Positions 22,001-28,729 of a stretch of DNA of 64,000 nucleotides are shown piece after piece. A program made the position numbers and the translations under genes. Origin of the DNA: Metellina segmentata. Taxonomy: Eukaryota; Arthropoda; Arachnida; Araneae; Tetragnathidae. How positions within the stretch are numbered: the first letter of the stretch is position 1; every line of letters starts with the position of its first letter. The DNA is taken from the NCBI GenBank assembly GCA_947359465.1, contig OX375878.1:94021377-94085376 (forward strand), written 5' to 3'. The notes beneath the pieces are model-generated. The model was not told where the DNA came from, made no database searches, and worked only from the letters and a program-made list of their open reading frames with translations.

Positions 22001-23697
22001 TAAAAAAAATTAAGATTAATTTTATCTGAGGCTATATTATAAAAAATATATCTGAGCTGTTTTAATATATCTGAGACTATATTACCTAAATCAGCTGGTT
22101 TAATTTTATTTCTATTTGTCTAGGTGCTATATTACCTATATCTGAGGCAACAAATGCTATTAAAATTTCATTATCTCACAATCCCAATAATTCTGCGACT
22201 CAAGACAAAGGACTCATGTTCAGGTGTGGCTTCTGGGATGAGACTTTGAAAGACTGGTCAACCGATGGCTTAGTTACTTATGGTTTGGATGGCAAACTTA
22301 TGAGATGCTGGTCATCACATCTTAGTGCCTTTGCTGTGGTAGAAGTGTATGAAGGTAAGAACTTTTTAGAATGAAATGCATCAATTTAGGAGTCTTAAAA
22401 CAGTTGGACATAGAACATTTAACCAGGAAGAAATCTCACTCTCAACTTTAAAAGTTTTATTTTTTTTTCTTAGTTTCCAATGCCTTTTGCAAAATTATAT
22501 GGGAGGAATATCAAGCATTATACATATTGCCTTACATTCAGACTTGCTGAGGCATCTAGGTATTGGGAAGCAATAGAACTTTTTAGGGCAATATGACTTT
22601 GTATCTATATATATAATTCTCTTACGTGGCACGCAAAAAAGACGTTATTTGTTATCGCGTTTTGGCAACATTGTACGATTGTTTGTTTACCACGATTTGA
22701 ATTTATAGCGTTATCGGATGAAATTTTATTGAAAAAAAAATCATTTTTAGTCGAGCTGTTGCAGTTTAGAATTAGAAATCAAAGAAAGCGGAGGATCATT
22801 TCAGTGCCATTTAAAAAACGGTCCTTTTCAGGGCCATCAATTATAGTTCAATAAGACGCTTGCACTATAACTTTCCACAACAAACTCAATGAAAAAGTGT
22901 GGGTTACTCGAGAGTGCTGGAAATGTACACAAACAACATACTGGGTATTCAATTTCCAAAGCAGCGCTCACATTTCGACTCAAAATTTGCTTAAAGTTTT
23001 CATTTGAATTCTGATTCCAGGGTACTGTTTATATTTTCTGTAATACAGCAAATTTAGATTTGAAATATATTTTTTTGGAGTATCATATTTTGAAAACAAT
23101 CCTTTCTGCTAGGACACATGTCTTCATTAATGCGAGCGAAGCGAGCATAGGTTCGCTCAGCGAACCAATGAGGATTGCAAAGCAATCGTCCGGGAGTTGG
23201 CGAGCTTTAGCGAGCAGGGGGCGGGCCCCCTAGTTTTCTTTATTGTTTATGTATGAAGGAAAGACTGTCATATTGCCCTAAAAGTTATCTTGCTTCCCGA
23301 TACCTAGACGCCTTAGAAAGTCTGAACGTAAGTGAGTGATGTCTTTCGTATTAAATATGTATATCTGAAAATGTTTAACATTTTAAACATAATTAATTAA
23401 ATTATGACACTGAATTCTAAACAACACCGGGCTAGCCACGCAGTGGCTAGTTTAATTATGATAGCCAACCTTGTGATATTTATGAAACTTTATCTTCTAG
23501 GTTTATCAACTGGTGCCATAGTCGGAATTGTTGTAACCGTTTTGATGGGAATATTCATCATCATGATGTTTGCATTTTTCTTCTTCCGTAAGAAACAAGC
23601 TGCAAATGCTAGAGTTTCTCATGAAACCTTACCTAAGCGTGATAAGCTTCAAAGTGTCACTGGATCCATTGTCAAAGTCAAGACCATCACTCCATAG
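883..23697 (+). CDS. REJ/GAIN-like single-pass membrane protein with GPS motif (3' part, 14 exons)
   Basis: Fourteen exons join in phase: 883-1034, 1120-1233, 1323-1429, 2405-2623, 3493-3646, 6649-6711, 8296-8444, 8533-8709, 10425-10548, 15859-16109, 16872-17170, 21665-21828, 22124-22354, 23501-23697. Each internal boundary has AG/GT and the codon phases match all along, giving 799 residues and a TAG stop. Residues 1 to about 400 look like a REJ-type ectodomain and 420-735 like a GAIN domain. The GPS motif has C692, W695, W702, C719 and the cleavage triplet H723-L724-S725. A hydrophobic helix (740-763) is followed by R-K-K and a 36-residue tail. Known polycystin-1 relatives continue into PLAT and ten more helices; this one stops. 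Sea urchin suREJ1 has the same single-helix layout. The role is inferred to be a cell-surface receptor or adhesion protein, possibly gamete-related. The 5' end lies before the window. The exon structure is secure; the REJ family call is moderate. Confidence 0.8.
1120..1233 (+). CDS. REJ-like gene exon 2 of window
   Basis: The acceptor is tgttccatag and the donor is gtaggt, with phase 1 on both sides. It encodes residues 51-88 (starting [14 protein letters not shown] after the split codon), which continue the extracellular strand pattern. Confidence 0.8.
1323..1429 (+). CDS. REJ-like gene exon 3 of window
   Basis: The acceptor is tttgatgtag and the donor is gttagc. It enters in phase 1 and leaves in phase 0. 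It encodes residues 89-124, ending in VHQWRCYDE; the W and C here are probably structural residues of the ectodomain. Confidence 0.75.
1430..2404 (+). other. Intron, nothing recognised
   Basis: This is AT-rich intron sequence between exons 3 and 4. A short local inverted repeat (gcatgcactacataactcagg, with acctgcatgacttacgtaactcagg) at about 1640-1715 is the only structure noticed. Confidence 0.4.
2405..2623 (+). CDS. REJ-like gene exon 4 of window
   Basis: The acceptor is tatcctacag and the donor is gttagt, phase 0 on both sides. It encodes 73 residues (125-197) with two cysteines and an Ig-like run ([12 protein letters not shown]) followed by acidic EDKD, typical of REJ or PKD-repeat strands. 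Confidence 0.82.
2624..3492 (+). other. Intron, nothing recognised
   Basis: This is AT-rich intron sequence between exons 4 and 5. The open frame here is an extension of exon 5 into the intron, not a separate gene. Confidence 0.4.
3493..3646 (+). CDS. REJ-like gene exon 5 of window
   Basis: The acceptor is tcttctaag and the donor is gtgctt. It enters in phase 0 and leaves in phase 1. It encodes residues 198-248 with [20 protein letters not shown] sequence; the pattern S-V-N-W near the end resembles the Trp-containing strand of PKD/Ig folds. Confidence 0.78.
3987..5190 (+). mobile_element. Tc1-like DNA transposon in an intron
   Basis: Terminal inverted repeats flank a Tc1 transposase remnant: cactatctactaataagtat on the left and the reverse complement of ctttttggtagatagtg on the right, both followed inward by a tttggac(g/a)cc block. 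The length of about 1.2 kb fits Tc1 elements. A clean TA duplication is not obvious. It lies sense in the intron between exons 5 and 6 of the REJ-like gene, together with a long downstream repeat tail. Confidence 0.88.
4111..5128 (+). pseudogene. Tc1-family transposase, frameshifted
   Basis: The frame starts [13 protein letters not shown] with the two N-terminal helix-turn-helix units of Tc1 transposases (residues 1 to about 110). The DDE domain follows: first Asp in WSDESGF and second Asp in FQDDNAS. Near 4905-4930 the frame shifts by one base. The third acidic residue (SENLWDE, Glu codon at 4934-4936) and the C-terminal end ([21 protein letters not shown]) lie in the next frame, ending at 5128. 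No TAG or TAA interrupts the first frame before the shift, so the copy is fairly young. It cannot make a full transposase as it stands. Confidence 0.88.
5225..5435 (+). repeat. SINE-like repeat, family B
   Basis: Shares its body and 3' end with 38455-38625: a gatgcattcttccctggatgt-like head, a ttcttctgtgtctgtaaaac middle, and the tail tggcccttgcaccataaaa. The copy at 38 kb keeps a Pol III B-box-like ggttcgattcc, suggesting a tRNA-derived SINE. Confidence 0.55.
5532..5637. mobile_element. Palindromic MITE with TTAA-type ends
   Basis: Starts TTAACCCTTTAAGTG and ends in the inverse CCTCCAAGAGGGTTCA, with an inner near-palindrome tgacgagatacctcgtca. Length is about 106 bp. The same inner palindrome occurs at 37730, 50240, 50866 and 52050. 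A TTAA target would fit a piggyBac-like origin, but this is inferred. Confidence 0.5.
5815..6095 (+). repeat. Dispersed repeat X (plus copy)
   Basis: Matches the reverse complement of 12297-12535 over several blocks, for example gatcactatttacgagctgtcag and cgccaaactgtatgccacac. It ends next to a run of G. The element class is not recognised. Confidence 0.55.
6193..6350 (+). repeat. tRNA-derived SINE, family A (short copy)
   Basis: The head ggccgaccaaccggtctagtggttaagg contains a Pol III A-box-like TAGTGGTTAAGG. The body is shortened and the copy ends in a poly-A run. The same head occurs at 28467 and 49474. Confidence 0.7.
6649..6711 (+). CDS. REJ-like gene exon 6 of window (63 bp)
   Basis: This is a short exon with acceptor tctttctag and donor gtaaat, phase 1 on both sides. 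It encodes about 21 residues ([20 protein letters not shown]). It is supported mainly because it bridges the phases of exons 5 and 7 exactly. Confidence 0.72.
7338..8015 (+). mobile_element. Non-autonomous Helitron, family 1
   Basis: The 5' end is TCTACTATTGTAAAAGG, and the 3' end is a GC hairpin (ctggccacgcagtgg) followed by CTAGT. These are the Helitron terminal signatures (5'-TC, hairpin, CTRRT-3'). The interior has the family block caaaccaaatgggaatacgt and ctgaccccacgaaaagaactg. Bases 7710-7980 are extra sequence not shared with other copies. No Rep/helicase is encoded. Confidence 0.78.
8296..8444 (+). CDS. REJ-like gene exon 7 of window
   Basis: The acceptor is aatattacag and the donor is gtaata. 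It enters in phase 1 and leaves in phase 0. It encodes residues 270-319 with three cysteines (TCNGKGAC and ALCKLQIP), so a disulfide-stabilised extracellular loop is likely. Confidence 0.8.
8533..8709 (+). CDS. REJ-like gene exon 8 of window
   Basis: The acceptor is tatgttttcag and the donor is gtaagt, phase 0 on both sides. It encodes 59 residues (320-378) of alternating hydrophobic and polar strands typical of a beta-sandwich ectodomain, with potential N-glycosylation sites (NCS, NGT). Confidence 0.82.
8710..10424 (+). other. Intron, nothing recognised
   Basis: This is AT-rich intron sequence between exons 8 and 9. No coding and no transposon end was recognised. Confidence 0.4.
10425..10548 (+). 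CDS. REJ-like gene exon 9 of window
   Basis: The acceptor is actttccacag and the donor is gtaagt. It enters in phase 0 and leaves in phase 1. It encodes residues 379-419 with two cysteines, then a charged helix-like stretch ([16 protein letters not shown]) that leads into the helical part of the GAIN domain. Confidence 0.8.
10660..10780 (+). repeat. SINE family A, 3' half
   Basis: The 3' body (tatgtggaagtttggagggt), the ttgactgtggttcaaaag block and the 3' end cgatacaccgaatggcctag match the full copy at 28467-28729. The tRNA-like head is missing. Confidence 0.7.
11308..11450. mobile_element. MITE flanked by TTAA
   Basis: Both ends carry TTAA: TTAACCTTTAGACTACGGCT on the left and the inverse AGCCATAGTTAAAAGGTTAA on the right, so the target duplication and inverted repeats are both seen. 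An internal duplication (ggtacagcagttgtaccttg / ccagtacagcacttgttcct) is present. It is about 143 bp and non-coding; a piggyBac-like origin is inferred from the TTAA. Confidence 0.6.
12297..12535 (-). repeat. Dispersed repeat X (minus copy)
   Basis: Read on the minus strand it matches 5815-6095 (tttgtgtatgg, gatcaccatttacgaactgtcag, cgccaaatgatacgccacac). It lies inside the hAT element, so it inserted after it or was carried by it. Confidence 0.55.
13046..14192 (+). pseudogene. hAT transposase remnant
   Basis: Stretches in shifting frames match the RNase-H-like core of hAT transposases. One is [20 protein letters not shown], then [20 protein letters not shown], a [12 protein letters not shown] segment, and [20 protein letters not shown]. 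Stops lie at 13292-13294 and just after KYFLDYFQ, with several frameshifts later. In the family the C/H motif and SRWL block lie in the insertion domain; the C-terminal dimerisation region is not recognisable here. The element is dead. Confidence 0.68.
14275..14980 (-). mobile_element. Helitron-like repeat, family 2 (nested in hAT)
   Basis: On the minus strand it begins TCTCTTTATTAAAAAAAAAG, a Helitron-like 5' end. Blocks are shared with 51118-51826: gcaccctaaactaatagcc, ctgtacaattttaa, taataagatatagatatgac and gggaaaccgtct. The 3' terminus is not clear. The block order differs between the two copies. Confidence 0.5.
15010..15363 (+). pseudogene. hAT-associated coiled-coil ORF remnant
   Basis: It encodes [20 protein letters not shown], a stop, then [20 protein letters not shown] and a Lys/Glu-rich coiled coil. 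Similar sequences (SASxLLKE, VAQAMIEGA) follow hAT transposases of the KIAA1586/ZMYM-like type. Here it is cut off from the transposase by the nested Helitron-like insert and broken by stops. Confidence 0.5.
15859..16109 (+). CDS. REJ-like gene exon 10 of window (GAIN helical part)
   Basis: The acceptor is acttttacag and the donor is gtgagt. It enters in phase 1 and leaves in phase 0. It encodes residues 420-503, predicted largely helical ([18 protein letters not shown] and [19 protein letters not shown]), which fits GAIN subdomain A. The 5.3 kb intron before it holds the decayed hAT element. Confidence 0.8.
16110..16871 (+). other. Intron with a short direct repeat
   Basis: A 30-base block (ctgttttaagactttaaaag) occurs near 16442 and again near 16574, separated by AT-rich low-complexity sequence. 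Nothing coding is seen. Confidence 0.45.
16872..17170 (+). CDS. REJ-like gene exon 11 of window (GAIN)
   Basis: The acceptor is ttattttcag and the donor is gtaagc. It enters in phase 0 and leaves in phase 2. It encodes residues 504-602. The sequence passes from helical ([14 protein letters not shown]) to strands ([18 protein letters not shown]), as expected where GAIN subdomain A meets B. Confidence 0.82.
17990..19183 (+). mobile_element. CR1-like LINE, 5'-truncated
   Basis: A reverse-transcriptase 3' half is followed by a short untranslated tail and a terminal microsatellite (atttgtatttgtatttgtat) at 19160-19183. CR1 elements typically end in a short tandem repeat rather than poly-A. The 5' end starts within the reverse transcriptase, as expected from incomplete target-primed reverse transcription. 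Confidence 0.82.
17997..19112 (+). pseudogene. CR1-type reverse transcriptase (truncated, one nonsense codon)
   Basis: The frame opens inside the RT fingers ([20 protein letters not shown]), runs through [14 protein letters not shown] and the catalytic FADDLK (A/V-DD motif), then the thumb/C-terminal CR1 signature ([32 protein letters not shown]). It ends at a TAG at 19023-19025, where the family has Trp (EWNxLP). The frame then continues [20 protein letters not shown] to TGA at 19110-19112. The endonuclease and the RT start are missing. The rest is well kept, so the insertion seems recent. It cannot retrotranspose alone. Confidence 0.85.
19184..19967 (+). other. Intron, nothing recognised
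   Basis: AT-rich sequence downstream of the CR1 tail. It may be the 3' flank of the minus-strand coding remnant next to it. No element ends were recognised. Confidence 0.35.
19968..20320 (-). pseudogene. Decayed minus-strand coding fragment, family uncertain
   Basis: On the minus strand one frame reads [31 protein letters not shown], stop, [20 protein letters not shown], stop, then [19 protein letters not shown] and a stop. Two in-frame stops show it is dead. The pattern 'VKF.. K.VKHY.G.. ... W/F...DI..V...DI..ILP.P' resembles small chromatin-tudor-like tails that occur repeatedly in arthropod mobile-element-related proteins, but I cannot name the family. Confidence 0.4.
20783..21481 (-). 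mobile_element. Helitron family 1 (minus), composite
   Basis: On the minus strand the 5' end is TCTCTTCTATAGGAAGTG at 21481 and the 3' end is the hairpin plus CTAGT at 20783. The block gttcttttcgtggggtcaag occurs twice (from about 20822 and about 21087), so the element contains two partial copies fused or nested. It lies in the intron before exon 12. Confidence 0.75.
21665..21828 (+). CDS. REJ-like gene exon 12 of window
   Basis: The acceptor is tgctttgcag and the donor is gtgaat. It enters in phase 2 and leaves in phase 1. It encodes residues 603-657. The last part ([14 protein letters not shown]) resembles the strand before the GPS in polycystin-type GAIN domains. The preceding 4.5 kb intron holds a CR1 LINE, a decayed coding fragment and a Helitron. 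Confidence 0.8.
22124..22354 (+). CDS. REJ-like gene exon 13 of window (GPS motif)
   Basis: The acceptor is atttgtctag and the donor is gtaaga, phase 1 on both sides. It encodes residues 658-734 including the GPS: C692-x2-W695, W702, C719 and H723-L724-S725. A canonical GPS has four cysteines; here position two is L707 and position four is S721. The H-L-S triplet needed for self-cleavage is kept. Confidence 0.88.
22604..23234 (+). mobile_element. Helitron, second subfamily, 631 bp
   Basis: The start is TCTATATATATAATTCTCTT preceded by A. The end is the GC hairpin gggggcgggccccc fused to CTAGT and followed by T, so the A/T target rule holds. Inside the 3' part are phrased repeats (gcgagcgaagcgagc, ggttcgctcagcgaacc, gattgcaaagcaatc). 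It is non-coding and lies in the last intron of the REJ-like gene. The same 3' hairpin type is at 47160-47197. Confidence 0.82.
23422..23451 (+). mobile_element. Helitron 3' hairpin remnant
   Basis: An isolated ggctagccacgcagtgg hairpin followed by CTAGT, the 3' terminus of Helitron family 1. No body is attached. It sits 50 bases before the acceptor of the last exon. Confidence 0.55.
23501..23697 (+). CDS. REJ-like gene terminal exon (transmembrane helix and tail)
   Basis: The acceptor is atcttctag and the stop is TAG at 23695-23697. After G-L-S-T-G comes a 24-residue hydrophobic helix (740-763), the stop-transfer R-K-K and a basic tail ending K-T-I-T-P. No PLAT domain or second helix follows in any frame nearby, so the protein is single-pass. 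Confidence 0.88.
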
Positions 23698-26600
23698 CAA
23701 TAATATAAAGGATAAAATATTGAAAAAGTTGGGTTTTATGTGTTTGATTGAAGCAATTGTGATAAGACTGTTTTGTAGGTGTTTTCAAAAAGTTGAAAAT
23801 GTGTGAAGATATTTATGTCAGAATGCTAAAAGGAAATGAAAGAATAGCGAAATGAATGAACACAAAATTATAAAAAACTTATTAAACTAAACCTTTTTTA
23901 AATCCCAGAACTGAATACCTCATTGAAAATTCTACATTGTATCATTGGCACTCCTTTTCATGAACTAAGGAAAACGTTTGTGGCGATAGAAATTGATTGT
24001 AAGGGAAATGAAATTTTGTCTAATATTGGGCAAGGACTTGATTCATCATTAAATCAAGACTAAGATACGATAAATTAAGGAAAACGTTTGTGGCGATAGA
24101 AATTTATTGTAATGGAAATGAAATTTTGTCTAATACTGGGCAAGGACTTGATTCATCATTAAATCATGCGAGTTCATAAAGTCAGAGTTCGTTAAAAAAA
24201 AGTGTCAATTATACTTGAAACTTTCAAAGTGCATTCATCTTTGCAAATAATAAGTGTTTTTAATTGTATATATTTTTCTCTGAATTCTTATACGAAACAT
24301 AATTCATCGTTTTAAAAATTATTCTTTACCATCATATCTTGTAATATTCTCATACAGTCAAACCTATTACTGTTATGTGGTGTTTCATCATAACCATAAA
24401 ACATGCACAATTGATGACTAACTTGGTGTTTGCTAACATTTTGGTAAATGTAAATAATAATAGCTGTGGTTTCCAGTAGAAAATTCTAGGAACTGGAATA
24501 CTTGAAATTTTAGGACTAGTTTCTGCAACTTGTAAAACGTTTTTTTATTTTAAACTATTCACTATTTTCTCTCTAAGTTTTAAAAGTTTCCTAAGTTTAA
24601 ATTCTTATAAAAAAAATTCCTAAGTTTCAATTACTCAAGTAGATCGCTAAAAAGTTATCAAATAACTAGTAAAACTTCAAAAATTACTACTTAAAATGCA
24701 TGAAAAAATCGTCTGTGTCTGTTTTGGTGGATCAAAACATTCACCATCATCAAGACATTAAGCCACAAGAGAAAAACTCGAGTTTAAATATTCTAGAATA
24801 GTGTTGCCACAACTCACTTTTTTTAGTAAACTTTTCGAGGCTCCTTGTAAAGCCAGGAGATGCTAGCATCAATCACTAGTGTGTTTGATAACGTAAAAAT
24901 ATAGATAAAGCCTCTCTGATGTCTCCAACCCAAGAATCAATCTCAGAAATTGGACCTCTTTTGCTTGTTGAACTAAGGGTTTCATGTCTTTATATATCAA
25001 AGTACTACTTGCTAATACGTTCTAAAACTTAAAATTTATTGTTGTGTGACAAGCATAATACTTATTTGAAAAATTATTGTGTTTTTCAATTAATACTAGG
25101 CACACTGAAAAATAATGTAATTCTATACAAGTATGTGAATATCCATGAGTAACTAACTGTAAATGTGACAAGTTTTTCCCTAATGTCAATTTTTTTATGT
25201 TTACATGGAAGGTATACTATTAGTGTTTGAATACTATTGGAAGTTTCAATTCAATCAGTTGGTTTGACTACTACATGGAAATTGCAAATCGATTTAAAAG
25301 ATGATTAATTTTAGGTAACATTTAGAACCCTTCAATATTACCAAGCTTCAGAGAGTTTGATTAAATTAGAGTTTCATATTTTTATATTTACTGTGTGATA
25401 AACTGTAGGCAAAAAGGGATTTCATTGAAAATAATGAAATATGTTTGGAATAACAATGGTCAAATAGTTTCTGCTTTTAAATCGCTGCATTGCACCCACA
25501 TCCTGCAAAATTTTTTGATTTTGCTCAACTCGTTCTTTGGTGAGTGAATCAAAAACGAACTTGTAACTCACCGAATTTTTCACTCCTAGTTTACTTACTG
25601 TACTATTATGCATATGTAAATAGCATATTTTCAGATTTTTTATAAAAATGTCTGCTTATAACCGTCCAACTTACAGTGTTACAAAACTCACTGGTGTAAA
25701 ACTGAGCGTGGAATGTATTCATTGTATATAATTATTTGTTTTATATATCACTCTTGTATGTCTTTTTAGTGAAGTACTCTACGTTTTGTCATAGTATAAA
25801 TATTATGTAAATATATTCTATTTTATGTTTTTCCTGCTTACAATAAATTTATTTAATATCTTCTTGTAGTATCCCTTATTTTTCTTGACAAGTATTCGTC
25901 TATATACTATAATATCTACACATGGTCATTGCATGTAGAATTTAAAAATATATTAATTAAATCCTTTGATCATGAATGAATTTATGTACTTTGTAATAGT
26001 AATTATGGCAATCTTTCTGTTTGGATCAAAAGCTTGTATAAGTCTACAATTTGTGGGAGGATTAGATTATTATTGGATATGTTTGTTTATTGCTCCTTTT
26101 TAATCTTTGTCTTTATGTGTACTCATAGTGTACTTACTATACTAGTATATAGTCCTTCAAGCTAACAATAAGTAACATTAGCTTGAGCATGTTTTTTTTT
26201 TTTTAGTGTTGTACTTATTTTTATAGTTGTACACAGGGAATGTTTGAAAAAAAATGATATTTCCTATTATAGTTTTAAAGGTTTGTTTAGTATAACAAAA
26301 TGAGAAAATAATTCCTAACTTCAGTCAATACTAACCCTAACTAGGAATTTGAAAAAGGTAAAAACTGCATTTATTGCAACAGTAAATGAATAGATTAACT
26401 CATTGGGATCAATATTTCCTAAATTTAAAAAACATATTTGCTCAACCTATTGTAAGAATTTAGTTTTTTGTGTGTTTCTCTTCCCACAAACAGGTAATTA
26501 AATCGTAATGTTGAATTTACATCACTCTTTGACATAAGTTGATAGAATTTTCTATTAGGTTCTCACAATGAGTATCTAAACTTGAAACACTGATTTTAAT

Positions 26601-26875
26601 GCCTTTGTACGAAATACGGTTTAATGAATGCATAGGTACAGATCATGTGTAAAAACCATTTTTTTTAAACTATTTGTCTCAAAACGAAAGTATTTAACTA
26701 TGTACTTGAAAGAAAATGAATAAAAAATATTTTTAGTATTTTTTTTCAGACTTTTAGGTCAACAAAATCTGGCAATCATCACCTTTCCAAAATGAGTTTC
26801 CATAAAAATTTAATGTTTAAATTTTGTAATACGTTCACAAATAACCTTTTGTTGCAACTAAATGTTTTATCTATA
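23698..26875 (+). other. 3' UTR / intergenic of the REJ-like gene
   Basis: AT-rich with many ATTTA-like and AATAAA motifs; an AATAAA at 25842-25847 is one plausible poly-A signal, but others exist. The tandem duplication at 23965-24170 is described separately. No other coding or mobile element was recognised. Confidence 0.4.
23965..24170 (+). repeat. Tandem duplication, 110-bp period
   Basis: The block aaggaaaacgtttgtggcga recurs exactly 110 bases later (23967 and 24077), with the rest of the unit nearly identical through ggacttgattcatcattaaa. It lies in the likely 3' UTR of the REJ-like gene. Confidence 0.85.
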
Positions 26876-27720
26876 ACTAGCCACTGCGCTGTCAGCACGG
26901 CCGGGCAGTTCTTTTCGTGGGGTCAGGTGTGACCACTGCTCGCTTACCCCCGGTGATAGCTATGAATTCCCTTTGGTTTGCTTCGCAAACCAAATGGGAA
27001 TTCGTAGCCTATTGGATAACAGCCATCACGGCATTGCCAAATGCGGCCAAATTCGAATTGCGAAGAGATCCAATCGGCGTGACGTCACAATCTCTTGCAA
27101 AAAAAAATATAAATATTTAATTGAAAAATTATTTATTAAAAGAAAATCAAATGTATATGGCATCTATCTGGTGTAAAATTTTCAGCAGATTTTAAATCCG
27201 TTGAAGATATATTCAATTAAAAAATTATTTATTTAAAGAAAATCATATTTTTAGGTATCAATCTAAACTGAAATTTTCCGCAGATTTCAAATCCGTTGAA
27301 TTTTTTACTCAATATTTAACGATCTAGGAGATGGAAAAAAGAAGTGTGACTATATTTAAAATATTTATCGTCTGGCTGGATAAACATTTCTCCGCGCAAA
27401 ATGAAAGCGGAAACGTAAAAAATGAGCGTTTCTGAGCGTTCTCCGAAGCGATGAAAATAACTTGGCATTGTTCCACGGTCACGTGAGTAGAAAAGTCAAG
27501 ATTAGGGCTATTCTTCTTTCGTCCGGACGAGGGGAACCAGGCAGAGAATAAAACTATTAAATTCATAAAAAATCTAGACTGAATTTTAAAATTTCGCCGC
27601 AACCCAAAAATTGCAAAAAATTCGGACTACCTGTGTGCCGATCTCATTGTTGTAAGTGCCATAGAATCGTCAGGATTTTGCGCCTGCGAAAAAACTGAAA
27701 ACAGACAAACAATACTTTTT
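26876..27720 (-). mobile_element. Helitron family 1 (minus)
   Basis: The minus-strand 3' terminus is CTAGT at 26876-26880, with a degenerate hairpin (actgcgctgtcagc). The interior contains the family blocks gcgaagcaaaccaaa (palindromic, also ggtttgcttcgcaaacc) and tttcaaatccgttg, and near the 5' side ggactacctgtgtgccgatc. The usual 5' TCTCTACTATT end is eroded near 27720. Confidence 0.68.
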
Positions 27721-28089
27721 AATAAACAGACTTTTTAATGGTATAGATATAAATTTAGTGTTCTTGACACTCAAATAGATTGGCGTTATCAAAAAAGGGA
27801 AACTATCTGACGATTTTTGCTCGCTCTATGACTTGTCTTTACATTACATGAACGTTGCCGTTTTACAAAAAAATTGGCCGCTATTAAATATAGCAAAGAT
27901 TTTGAAAAGTACGAATTGACATGTGAAATTGAAAATTTGAAGTAACGACTCTTGTAAAAATATATAGAAACTGCATCTCCGTTTAATATTCTACAGGCTC
28001 TTAGTGATTTTGGTTTAATTGAGTTTTACCCAAATATATCAATGTCGCTCTACGAAAATTTCTAACTCTTCCCGTTTCTTCCATCAAGG

Positions 28090-28235
28090 CCGAACATAAC
28101 GATAGTAAATTCTTGAAATTTCATATTTAGACTAATTTGAGAAGGTAGAATATTATTTAGACATCAAAACAGTATTACCGTTAGAAATTTAGTTGCTGAT
28201 ACAAAATTTGATATGCAGACAGTCCAATATACCAT
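28090..28235 (+). repeat. Dispersed repeat Y, copy 1
   Basis: Shares cgatagtaaattcttgaaat, catatttagactaa and acatcaaaacagtattaccg-type blocks with 35850-35995. No ends or coding were recognised. Confidence 0.5.
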
Positions 28236-28466
28236 GTTTTTGCTTTTGAATTTGTCGACGACGTTCCATTTGGTGTAACCGAGTGACAAATGCTCGTTCC
28301 TTGAAGGTTTCTCATGCATTAATTCTATGGATTATACTACGATTTTAATGAGAAAGGCATGGCCAACTATCCACAAAGATCAACCATCTAATGAGAAGGC
28401 ATATGAGCTTGGGGAAGTTCATTTTTGAAAGGTAGTAGATACTGCTCGCTAACTCCCGGTGCCCTA

Positions 28467-28729
28467 GCCGACCAACCGGTATAGTGGTTAAGGTGTTAGC
28501 CTCTAGATCGGAAGGTTCCTGGTTCGAATACGGGTCAGGGCATGGTTGTTTGTCAGCGTATGGTGTAGAGGCGGCTGGTGCCCCTTAAATCATTCGTGGC
28601 CGAAAGATCTCACTTTGGGTTGATGTGGGAGAGTGGGGTTCCTGCTCGGATGTTTCCTCGTCATTTGTCCGTGGTTCAATTTTACTTGGCGATACACCGA
28701 ATGGCTTAGGCTGGGATGGTGGTAACTAC
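28467..28729 (+). repeat. tRNA-derived SINE, family A (near full length)
   Basis: The head gccgaccaaccggtatagtg has the A-box TAGTGGTTAAGG, and the B-box is ggttcgaatac. The body (cgtggccgaaagatctcac, gtccgtggttcaat) and the 3' end cgatacaccgaatggcttag match the copy at 10660. A mariner relic is inserted at its 3' terminus. Confidence 0.82.

Noticed and set aside
26917..27176. Two overlapping open frames of 67 codons
   Set aside because: Inside a Helitron with no coding resemblance; the same blocks occur in other, non-open copies.
28467..28545. Possible tRNA gene (A- and B-box-like motifs)
   Set aside because: No plausible cloverleaf with an acceptor stem; the same head is shared by other SINE copies with the same 3' body, so it is a SINE.
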